From the NCBI GenBank assembly GCA_022841465.1, contig JALHRL010000029.1, forward strand, positions 1 to 40,510: a stretch of DNA of 40,510 nt, written 5' to 3'. Every line of letters starts with the position of its first letter. Within the stretch, counting starts at the first letter, position 1. Source of the DNA: Bacteroidia bacterium. GTDB lineage: Bacteria; Bacteroidota; Bacteroidia; B-17B0; Aurantibacillaceae. Shown here in pieces: positions 18,602 through 25,076 of the stretch. The notes under the pieces are model-generated. The model was not told the DNA's origin and ran no database searches. It saw nothing but the letters and a program-made list of their open reading frames with translations. The translations under genes were made by a program, and so were the position numbers.

Positions 18602-18941
18602 TTTAAATTTTTTTAGATTGTTAAATTAAGTTTTGACTTATACTGTATTAGAGTATATGACAAACGGAAAGGTTACGGAGTGTTTAAAATAATTTTTGGA
18701 GCTTAATTTATTAGCGAGAATACTTTCAGTAGGCTACAGTAAGGTTGTTTTATTTACCACCAAATGTATAACCTATTATATTGGAAGTTTAAATTTACTG
18801 GTATTATTTTTATAAAAGGCTATTTAACAGCGCTTACCTTATAAGATATATTATCAATTTGAAGCTGAGCATTCTTATACTATGGGTTTAGGTAGATACG
18901 TTTAGTTGATAAAACACAGGTCGATTTTGTACGCCAATGCT
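18602..18941. other. Intergenic region upstream of the DoxX operon
   Basis: 340 bp with no credible gene. The left part should hold the DoxX promoter (see 18639-18668); the right part follows the second MarR gene. It has a mixture of AT-rich runs and no clear terminator or repeat. Confidence 0.4.
18639..18668 (-). promoter_or_regulatory. Candidate promoter/operator of the DoxX - cyt c - sigma - folE operon
   Basis: An inverted repeat TATACT - 7 nt - AGTATA spans 18639-18657. On the minus strand a TTTG lies a few bases upstream of it and TATAAGTC overlaps its inner edge (weak -7). The arrangement mirrors the palindrome-in-spacer design of the mini-thioredoxin promoters, but with a different half-site, so a different regulator or the operon's own sigma factor may act here. 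Confidence 0.4.
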
Positions 18942-19538
18942 TTATGAATATTCAAAATCCATACAGTCAATTCTAATGTCTTTTGTATCTAACTTTTGGT
19001 TGAGTAAATTACAAATATGAATTTTATTTTGATTTGCGTAATGTTTACAATTGAAACAAGTCCGCTGAACACTAATAACTTCTAGTTTATTTAATTTAAT
19101 TATTAGTGTGGAAATGTTCTGCCATAATACAACTTTATCTTTTTCATTTGCCTTAGCAATTATTGTAGTAAGCGGATTAGCATAGTTCTCAGTTTGGGTT
19201 ACAATTTTTCCCCCTTCTATTGTAAGTTGTATACTATAGCTTCTTGTGTCAGTATTGTCAGTATATTTTTTGATTAGTTTTTTTTGTTCTAAAACCTTTA
19301 TTGCATCACTGATGGTTGGCTTAGTGAAATTAAACTCTTGAGCCAAATAGCTTATTGTTGTTTTTTCTTTCGAATGGTGTTGTATAAAGATGAGTAGTTG
19401 AATTTGTATTGGGCTTAAACTATATTCTTTGGCTTTCTCCCAAAGTAGAATTCTGAACACTTGGGATAGGCGTTCAAGACCAGCAACTATTTTATTGTCG
19501 AGACTTGCATTTTGATTATCTAAATTAAATACTGACAT
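18942..19538 (-). CDS. MarR-family regulator with C-terminal four-Cys motif (copy 2)
   Basis: 198 residues, clear paralog of the gene at 14792-15400: same opening (LDNKIVAGLERLSQVFRILL), recognition region LAQEFNFTKPTISDAIKVL, wing DTRSYSIQLT. The tail has C-x2-C-x11-C-x15-C (CFNC ... HIC ... RIDC), with spacing identical to copy 1. It is the last gene of the second operon, 2 bp after the amidotransferase gene. The shared cysteines argue for a metal or Fe-S site under selection. Confidence 0.85.
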   Translation of the reverse strand: MSVFNLDNQNASLDNKIVAGLERLSQVFRILLWEKAKEYSLSPIQIQLLIFIQHHSKEKTTISYLAQEFNFTKPTISDAIKVLEQKKLIKKYTDNTDTRSYSIQLTIEGGKIVTQTENYANPLTTIIAKANEKDKVVLWQNISTLIIKLNKLEVISVQRTCFNCKHYANQNKIHICNLLNQKLDTKDIRIDCMDFEYS

Positions 19539-19540
19539 AC

Positions 19541-20236
19541 TTATTTTGTGGCTAAGTAGTTTAATAATTGAAACATTCTTTGATTATTATCTTTTAAAAA
19601 TTCTTTTTGGTTTGACATTTCTTGAACTGTCTGAATGTACTTTTCTGTTGTTAATTCTGATCCTCCAAAGATAATCATTTGTTTTAAAGAATTTTCAGTG
19701 ACTTCTAAGTGAAATTGAAGCCCTATCACTTTGTCACTGTATATAAATGCTTGATTCGCACAAGCCTCACTTGAGGCCAAAAGTGCAGCGTTTTGCGGCA
19801 AATCAAATGTGTCTCCGTGCCAATGAAAAACTGGGTAACACTTTTCGTTATTGAATAAAGGATTTATGATGGCTTCTGAAACATTTATAGGAAACCAGCC
19901 AATTTCCTTTTCCTTATTTGGATATACTTTTGCCTTTAATGCAGAAGCAATAAGTTGAGAACCCAAACAAATGCCAATTACAGTTTTATTTTGCTCAATG
20001 GCTTGTTTAATAAATTCTTTTTCTACTGTTAACCAACTGTATCTTTCTTGTTCATAAACCCCCATTGGACCACCTAAAATAATTAGCCAATCATAAGTAG
20101 AATGATTAGGTAATACGTAGTCTTCATAAAACTTGGATGATGTAATTTTATACTCTTTTTCTATAACCCATTGTGCAATACAGCCTAAATCTTCATAGGC
20201 AACGTGTTGTAAATAGTGTATTCTAAATGTGTTCAT
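19541..20236 (-). CDS. Class I glutamine amidotransferase (GMP-synthase-like)
   Basis: 231 residues, single-domain enzyme. The nucleophile is C90 in GICLGSQ, with H176 and E178 in LQFHLEVT completing the triad and LGGPMG forming the oxyanion region. Such stand-alone proteins release ammonia from glutamine or act as gamma-glutamyl hydrolases. The GMP-synthase PPi-loop partner domain is absent. Its start overlaps the stop of the YggS gene by 4 bp, so it is translationally coupled. Being embedded between thiol proteins and a MarR gene, a role on gamma-glutamyl compounds is possible but only inference. Confidence 0.85.
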   Translation of the reverse strand: MNTFRIHYLQHVAYEDLGCIAQWVIEKEYKITSSKFYEDYVLPNHSTYDWLIILGGPMGVYEQERYSWLTVEKEFIKQAIEQNKTVIGICLGSQLIASALKAKVYPNKEKEIGWFPINVSEAIINPLFNNEKCYPVFHWHGDTFDLPQNAALLASSEACANQAFIYSDKVIGLQFHLEVTENSLKQMIIFGGSELTTEKYIQTVQEMSNQKEFLKDNNQRMFQLLNYLATK

Positions 20237-20967
20237 TTAATGTCTTTTTGTTCATCCCAATAATAAGAATCAGGGTAAATTCGGCTCCCAAAAATGGCGG
20301 TACCTACTCTTACAATTGTTGCACCTTCTTCAATTGCAATTTCTAAATCGTTACTCATTCCCATTGAAAGTTCCATCATATCAACGTTTCTTAAAGCTAG
20401 TTCTGCAATTTCGTTTCTTATGTTACTTAGTAATTTAAAGCATTTTCTTGTTTTTTCTTTCTCTGAATTAAAAAGACCAATAGTCATTAACCCTTTTACT
20501 TTCAAGGTGTCATACTGAGAAACTTCTTTTGCAAACGATAAAGCTTTTTCAGGGCTCACGCCGAATTTACTTTCTTCATAAGAGGTGTTTACTTGTATTA
20601 AAACATCCATACTTCTTCCCTCAAATTGCAATCGGTTATTAAGTTTTTGAACTAATTCAATTCTATCTATAGATTGAATGCAATTAGCATATTTTAAAAC
20701 TTCCTTAATTTTATTGGTTTGCAAGTGCCCAATAAAATGAAACTCGACACTTTCATTTTTAAGTAATGTGTGTTTTTGGGATAGCTCTTGGATTTTATTT
20801 TCTCCAATAAGATTGTTTTCAAATATTAAAGCTTGTTTTATTATTTCGGCAGGAACTGTTTTGGTAGCCAATAGAAGTTTAACCTCATCACCACTTCGCC
20901 CAACTTTTAAACAAGCCTTCTCTATTCTTTTTTTAATTACTTCAATATTTATTGCAATACTATTCAC
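20233..20967 (-). CDS. YggS/PLPBP-family pyridoxal-phosphate-binding protein
   Basis: 244 residues, single alanine-racemase-like barrel. K36 in LLLATKTVPA is the PLP lysine; GENKIQE, HFIGHLQTNK, IQSIDR, GLMTIG, LSMGMSND and VRVGTAIFG are family signatures. YggS proteins help keep vitamin B6 and amino-acid pools in balance and have no known catalytic reaction. It overlaps the preceding DUF2024 gene by 8 bp and the amidotransferase by 4 bp. It may be a second YggS in this genome, moved into the stress operon. Confidence 0.93.
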   Translation of the reverse strand: MNSIAINIEVIKKRIEKACLKVGRSGDEVKLLLATKTVPAEIIKQALIFENNLIGENKIQELSQKHTLLKNESVEFHFIGHLQTNKIKEVLKYANCIQSIDRIELVQKLNNRLQFEGRSMDVLIQVNTSYEESKFGVSPEKALSFAKEVSQYDTLKVKGLMTIGLFNSEKEKTRKCFKLLSNIRNEIAELALRNVDMMELSMGMSNDLEIAIEEGATIVRVGTAIFGSRIYPDSYYWDEQKDIK

Positions 20968-21223
20968 ATCCTTGCATTTCTATAATATAATATCCTATTC
21001 GTTCGATACTTAAAACCATTTTGTCCGTTGCTTGCTCAATATGACAAAATTTACATTCTTTAGATGTTAAGGCTTGATCCCCTTGATTTTTTAATTTTAA
21101 ATAATCCTTACCAAAGGCATAAATTATTTTTTCATCTTTTATATGGTCAGGCGCTATAATGTCGAAATGCATTATGCTACCGTCCTTCTTTGTTACATAG
21201 GTGTCCCAAACTGCTACTTGCAT
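20960..21223 (-). CDS. DUF2024-like protein, type a (copy 2)
   Basis: 87 residues from ATG 21223; the frame is open to an ATG at 21334 but the extra 37 residues look like leader translation and are absent from copy 1. It opens MQVAVWDTYVTKKDGSIMHF and has ECKFCHIE (CxFCH), nearly the same as 15401-15664. The stop overlaps the YggS start, indicating coupling. Confidence 0.83.
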   Translation of the reverse strand: MQVAVWDTYVTKKDGSIMHFDIIAPDHIKDEKIIYAFGKDYLKLKNQGDQALTSKECKFCHIEQATDKMVLSIERIGYYIIEMQGCE

Positions 21224-21321
21224 TTTATTTGATTTTAATTTGTTAAATGTTGGTTGACTTGTTTGCGTTGAGTAAAACCAATTTATCATTGTTAGATAGG
21301 ATATAAGAATATTTATCATCA

Positions 21322-21585
21322 TTAAAACCCCCAATGCCTTAAAATAAAATACCCTTTTTTATTAATGTCACTTATTATGCTGTCGGATGCCACTTCCATA
21401 TGGCAAAAATCACACTCGTCAGCACTAATTAATTTCTTTACTAAAATGCCTTCTTGTTTTAAAAACTCATTACCATAAGTATAAATTTTATTTAAGTCTT
21501 TTAAAGATGCAGGAACAATGATATCGAATTTTACCATGTTACCATTATCTTTTTTAAATACGGTGTCATATACTGATACTTCCAT
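21322..21585 (-). CDS. DUF2024-like protein, type b (copy 2)
   Basis: 87 residues from ATG 21585, matching MEVSVYDTVFKKDNGNMVKF with the type b paralog at 15717-15980. An ATG at 21621 would add residues that the paralog lacks and would place the start inside a hairpin. CxFCH is present in ECDFCHMEVA and the end is RHWGF. The upstream hairpin (21604-21637) lies in its leader. Confidence 0.82.
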   Translation of the reverse strand: MEVSVYDTVFKKDNGNMVKFDIIVPASLKDLNKIYTYGNEFLKQEGILVKKLISADECDFCHMEVASDSIISDINKKGYFILRHWGF

Positions 21586-21603
21586 GCTATTATATTTTAT
21601 TTC

Positions 21604-21637
21604 CCTAAATGCACTAAACATAGTTAGTGCATTTAGG
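21604..21637. terminator. Perfect 14-bp stem-loop between operon genes
   Basis: CCTAAATGCACTAA and TTAGTGCATTTAGG pair perfectly over a 6-nt loop, between the stop of the 246-residue gene and the start of the DUF2024 type b gene. No T-run follows on the minus strand, so it may pause or process the transcript rather than end it. Confidence 0.55.
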
Positions 21638-21651
21638 AAAGTTGGTTAATA

Positions 21652-22392
21652 CTATTTTACTTTTACCGAGTATGGTAAAGTCAATTTACCCGATGCTACA
21701 CTATATACATTCATTACGCCTAACATGGGCATCATCATATCAGAAGTATTTACTGCCATATAACAGGCAACTGCATCAAATTTAAAATCAGTTTTATTAT
21801 TTATTCTATAAGCCGGAATACTTACTTGAATTGTATTGCCTTTAGTCACAACTTGAAAGCCTGGACTATCCATATACATAGGCATATTTGGTGCGGTGGG
21901 AGGCAGTTTAACTGATTTATCTTCTTTTTTAAATTCTTTTACTGCCAAACCTCCTTTAACTCGTTCATCTTTAACAAGCAACACCCAATGTGGATGCCAT
22001 ACTCTGCCATCATCAGAATATACACCATTATTGTTTTCATCCCACAAAGGTGAATCATCAAAGTCAGGATGAGAAGTTAATGCTAATGCTAAAATCCCCT
22101 CCGTTTTATTAAATCCAACGTCTTCTGCTTTTAATGTAGTTGGAAACACATAACCTAAAACTCCTGCTCCGTCTAATTTTCCTGTTGAATCAGGCATTGT
22201 AGCACCAGCCTTTCCTTTTACTTGGATCGACATAACCAATTCCTTCAGATTAGGATTATATGTTGCTGTCGTGGAAACTATAACAAAGTTGTCGTTATTG
22301 AATTTTTCGCATTTATCACAAGCAAAAGCTGGAATTGCAAATAGCGATGAGATAAATGACATAGATAAAATTAATTTTTTCATTTTTTTCAT
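21652..22392 (-). CDS. Exported protein of unknown function
   Basis: 246 residues with a signal peptide (about 1-24, ending AFA before C25-DK-C28, a CxxC right at the mature N terminus). ATG at 22383 is an equally good start. The body shows an Asp/Asn loop (DENNNGVYSDDG) that looks like a calcium-binding turn, WHPHWVLLVKD, and Met-rich MDSPG and TSDMMMPMLG. I do not recognise the family by name. It is found only in the second of the two paralogous operons, directly after the mini-thioredoxin gene and a stem-loop. The CxxC plus nearby Met and His residues would suit metal binding, which is inference. Confidence 0.7.
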   Translation of the reverse strand: MKKMKKLILSMSFISSLFAIPAFACDKCEKFNNDNFVIVSTTATYNPNLKELVMSIQVKGKAGATMPDSTGKLDGAGVLGYVFPTTLKAEDVGFNKTEGILALALTSHPDFDDSPLWDENNNGVYSDDGRVWHPHWVLLVKDERVKGGLAVKEFKKEDKSVKLPPTAPNMPMYMDSPGFQVVTKGNTIQVSIPAYRINNKTDFKFDAVACYMAVNTSDMMMPMLGVMNVYSVASGKLTLPYSVKVK

Positions 22393-22410
22393 TTTAAAAG
22401 TTGATAATAA

Positions 22411-22433
22411 GCCCCACTATGTTTTAGTGGGGC
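22411..22433 (-). terminator. Stem-loop after the mini-thioredoxin gene (copy 2)
   Basis: GCCCCACTA / TAGTGGGGC with a 5-nt loop, 8 bp after the stop of the gene at 22442-22675. It occupies the same place as the hairpin at 16015-16042 although the bases differ, so the structure, not the sequence, is kept. Confidence 0.6.
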
Positions 22434-22441
22434 ATTAGGTT

Positions 22442-22675
22442 TTAAGCTTTTACATCTGCCATAGATGCACCAAAATTAATGTGAAGCACATTACCGTTTG
22501 GCGTTACTAAAGCAGGAACAGATTTTACACCTGCCGCTTCAGCTGCTGCAATTTTAGATTTGTCATTACCTAAATGTACTATCTCTACATTTGCAGGATT
22601 GATTAAACTAAGGATGTCATGTTCTGCGCTTACACATACTGGACATCCAGCGTGATAAAAGATTGATTTGCTCAT
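22442..22675 (-). CDS. Mini-thioredoxin / glutaredoxin-like protein (copy 2)
   Basis: 77 residues from ATG 22675 (an upstream ATG at 22720 adds 15 residues which lie in the conserved leader). The active site is C11-PV-C14 in IFYHAGCPVC, with the cis-Pro loop GVKSVPALV. The last 30 residues are almost identical to copy 1. It is the first gene of the larger paralogous operon. Confidence 0.83.
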   Translation of the reverse strand: MSKSIFYHAGCPVCVSAEHDILSLINPANVEIVHLGNDKSKIAAAEAAGVKSVPALVTPNGNVLHINFGASMADVKA

Positions 22676-22712
22676 TTTTTTGTTTTTAAAGATTAATAAT
22701 TTGATTAATGTA

Positions 22713-22722
22713 AATTGCAATT
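22713..22722. promoter_or_regulatory. Conserved leader palindrome AATTGCAATT (copy 2)
   Basis: Same 10-bp palindrome as at 16322-16331, again just downstream of the -7 box of the mini-thioredoxin promoter. Confidence 0.4.
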
Positions 22723-22728
22723 ACGATA

Positions 22729-22759
22729 CAAATATAGTAAGGAATCCTAACAATACAAA
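22729..22759 (-). promoter_or_regulatory. Promoter with imperfect palindromic operator, mini-thioredoxin operon 2
   Basis: On the minus strand TTTG (22756-22759), 19 bp, then TATATTTG (22729-22736): identical geometry to 16338-16368. The operator TAGTAAGGAATCCTAACAA (22735-22753) keeps one arm of the copy 1 palindrome exactly and 6 of 9 symmetric positions in the other. It may bind the same MarR protein more weakly, or be tuned to the second one. Confidence 0.78.
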
Positions 22760-22856
22760 TAAAAATGAAAATATTTTTTAAGTCAAATGATTAACTGTTA
22801 TAATGGTGAACTAAATAATTGTGATAAAATTATTTAATGTTCAAGTAAATTTAGCA

Positions 22857-23006
22857 TTAGAATGGAAAATTGTTGTAATTGTCCTTTCTCATTTCTTTAT
22901 TGTCTTCTGAATGTTCAAAATTCAATCTTGTTTTGGAGGTAAATGACATCAATGCCGTTGCTGTTAAAAACGTGCCTGTCATTTGAATGAATTTTCTACG
23001 TTCCAT
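22857..23006 (-). CDS. 49-residue protein with twin-arginine signal
   Basis: It reads MERRKFIQMTGTFLTATALM and continues with a short polar tail to PF and a stop. RRKF followed by a hydrophobic stretch is a Tat signal, but only about 25 residues follow it. It may be the remnant of a larger Tat enzyme that lost its catalytic part, or a genuine small exported or anchored protein. It starts 23 bp after the outer-membrane barrel gene and is probably in its operon. Confidence 0.55.
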   Translation of the reverse strand: MERRKFIQMTGTFLTATALMSFTSKTRLNFEHSEDNKEMRKDNYNNFPF

Positions 23007-23029
23007 GATAGTTTGATTTAATTATTTAC

Positions 23030-23695
23030 CTAAAAAGTATAACCGATGCTTACATTGAATAGAAATTGTGACCCTGCAATCCCAATATTTGATGCTTTAA
23101 GTGTTTCGTCTTTGTTTGTGATTTTATTGTGATAAATAAATTTATCATCTTTTAAACTAGTGCCTATATTTGGCCACCAACGCAAACTAGTACTGGTTGT
23201 TATACCTTGTAGCCAATTGTCTTTTTTATGAAAAGGCATGTATCTATAATAAGCACCAAGTCCGAGTGAATAAGTTTTATACGATTTTATTAAATTAATT
23301 TTGTTTTGTGTTTCTCCATCATAGTATACTTCCCAACTATGCATCTTAGGCTCTATTCGGATATCAAAAAAGGAAGTCAATCGATAGCCAATACCAAAAC
23401 CTGTAGAATATGGTAAATGATAGGCTAATTTTTGTGCCTTTGCATCACCCACCATTGTTTCCCCAGCCATGTTCAATAGAAAACCGTGAGAATAATCGAA
23501 GCTCATTCTTTTTGTGAAATAGGTTACCTCTATATTTCCGCCCTTTAGTACAACTGGCTGGATTAGCCCTGCTAATAAACTAAATCGATTAGAATAAAGA
23601 AAGGTTTTTTTCTGCTTTGTATCTTGTGCGAAACAGGTCTGAATAAGCAATAATGATGTTGTGATAACTATGAATGATTTTTTAAACTTTTGCAT
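23030..23695 (-). CDS. Outer-membrane beta-barrel protein
   Basis: 221 residues with a signal peptide (about 1-23, ending CFAQ), alternating aromatic strands throughout (YSTGFGIGYRL, YSLGLGAYYRYM) and a final Phe in FNVSIGYTF, the outer-membrane insertion signature. Length fits an 8- to 10-strand barrel. No substrate can be told. A 9-bp inverted repeat sits right at its start codon. The Tat-peptide gene follows after 23 bp. Confidence 0.75.
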   Translation of the reverse strand: MQKFKKSFIVITTSLLLIQTCFAQDTKQKKTFLYSNRFSLLAGLIQPVVLKGGNIEVTYFTKRMSFDYSHGFLLNMAGETMVGDAKAQKLAYHLPYSTGFGIGYRLTSFFDIRIEPKMHSWEVYYDGETQNKINLIKSYKTYSLGLGAYYRYMPFHKKDNWLQGITTSTSLRWWPNIGTSLKDDKFIYHNKITNKDETLKASNIGIAGSQFLFNVSIGYTF

Positions 23696-23728
23696 TGTGC
23701 CTTTTTTTATTTAATGATTAAGGCACAA
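23695..23728. promoter_or_regulatory. Inverted repeat at the start of the outer-membrane protein gene
   Basis: TTGTGCCTT (23695-23703) and AAGGCACAA (23720-23728) form perfect 9-bp arms 16 bp apart. The inner arm touches the start codon. It could be a Crp-type operator (a Crp-family gene is immediately upstream) or an mRNA stem that hides the start. Confidence 0.45.
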
Positions 23729-23779
23729 AATTCGTTGAACAAATTTAAATTCCACTGAACATTTGCGAAGAAAATAAAG

Positions 23780-24349
23780 CTAAGTGTTTTTTCTCAATCT
23801 ACTCAAATGTTGTGCTGAAATACCAAGATATGAAGCAAGATATTGTAGTGGAACTGTTTGGATTAGAATAGGATCATTCTTTAATAAAAGTTGATAGCGT
23901 TCATCCGCTGAGTTGTTTAAGAATAGTGAAATTCTTTTTTCCATAATAATGGTGAGATTTTCTGCTGCTTTTCTACCAAACTCTTGTGTTACAGGAATTT
24001 TTTGATATAACATTTCAAGGTCTTGTTTTTTTATAACGAATAATTCAGTTGGCAGAATTGCTTGTATGTTTTCTATTGACGGATTTCCTGTCGTAAAACT
24101 TGAAAATGAAGTTACAAATTCGTTAGGCATTGAGAAATAACAGGTAGTTTCTTCTGCTTTTTCATTAGGATAATATATCCGCAACATCCCTGATTTAACG
24201 AAAGCAACATGGTTGCATTTTTTTCCAATTTCCAAAAAATAGTCATCTTTTCTAAGTGTTAACGGCTTGAATAAGGATAACATAAAATTAATATCTACTT
24301 CCGAAATAGAAATTGTATTCTTAATTGTTTGTAGTAATGATTTATTCAT
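23780..24349 (-). CDS. Crp/Fnr-family transcriptional regulator
   Basis: 189 residues. A cyclic-nucleotide-binding-like beta-roll (about 25-120: FLEIGKKCNHVAFVKSGMLR) is followed by a helix-turn-helix at the C terminus (YLASYLGISAQHLSRLRK). There are no cysteine ligands in the first 30 residues, so it is not an oxygen-sensing Fnr. It resembles the many Bacteroidota Crp-like proteins of unknown effector. It lies between the outer-membrane protein and the two-component system and may control the former. Confidence 0.88.
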   Translation of the reverse strand: MNKSLLQTIKNTISISEVDINFMLSLFKPLTLRKDDYFLEIGKKCNHVAFVKSGMLRIYYPNEKAEETTCYFSMPNEFVTSFSSFTTGNPSIENIQAILPTELFVIKKQDLEMLYQKIPVTQEFGRKAAENLTIIMEKRISLFLNNSADERYQLLLKNDPILIQTVPLQYLASYLGISAQHLSRLRKNT

Positions 24350-24377
24350 CGTTTCTGATAATTGTTACTAACTAACT

Positions 24378-25076
24378 CTACTTAGTCGTGTTTAAAATAA
24401 ATCCAACACCAAAAATATTTTCAATATTTAAACTAGGATCGTCTTTGAGGTATTTCCTCATTTTAGTAATAAATACATCTAAACTCCGGCCTAAAAAATA
24501 ATCATTCTCGCCCCAAATTTCTTTTAAAAGGTCTTCTCTTTTTACAACTTTATTTTGATGCAGGCATAAAAATCTAAGGATGTCACTTTCTTTTTCAGTA
24601 ATTCGCTTTGTTTTACCAGCAATGGTTAGGGATTGGTTGTTATAGTCAAACAGGTATTTCCCTAACGTGATTATTTCAATCGGAGCATTCTTTTTTTCTA
24701 AAGGCACCCTTCTAACAAGTGCTTTAATTTTCCACAGTAACTCTTCCTCATCAAATGGCTTACTGATGTAATCGTCAGCTCCAATGTCGTACCCCCTTAA
24801 CTTATCTTCCTTCAGCGATTTTGCAGTAATAAAAACAATAGGAATATTTATATCTCTAGATCTTATTTCTTTAGCTAAGGTAAAGCCATCCATTTTCGGC
24901 AACATAACATCTAATAAGCATAAACTATATTGATTTGCGTGAAACATTTTAACCGCTTGTTCCCCGTCCTTACATAATTTCACGTTAAATCCTTCCGTTT
25001 CTAGGTAATCAACAAGCAAGACTCCCAAATTGAGATCATCTTCAACAAGCAATATATTTAAGACTTCCTTATTCAT
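24378..25076 (-). CDS. OmpR-family response regulator
   Basis: 232 residues. Receiver domain (about 8-120) with D13/D14, phospho-acceptor D56 in LLDVMLPKMDG, T84 and K106 in YISKPFD. C-terminal winged helix (about 135-230) with ITEKESDILRFL and RSLDVFITKMRKYL. It overlaps the upstream kinase gene by 8 bp. A tandem of 11-bp-spaced repeats before the Cys-rich protein gene (26592-26632) is a likely binding site. Confidence 0.93.
   Translation of the reverse strand: MNKEVLNILLVEDDLNLGVLLVDYLETEGFNVKLCKDGEQAVKMFHANQYSLCLLDVMLPKMDGFTLAKEIRSRDINIPIVFITAKSLKEDKLRGYDIGADDYISKPFDEEELLWKIKALVRRVPLEKKNAPIEIITLGKYLFDYNNQSLTIAGKTKRITEKESDILRFLCLHQNKVVKREDLLKEIWGENDYFLGRSLDVFITKMRKYLKDDPSLNIENIFGVGFILNTTK

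Noticed and set aside
15401-21585. DUF2024-like proteins as c-type cytochromes because of CxxCH
   Set aside because: No signal peptide in any of the four, so haem could not be attached in the usual way.
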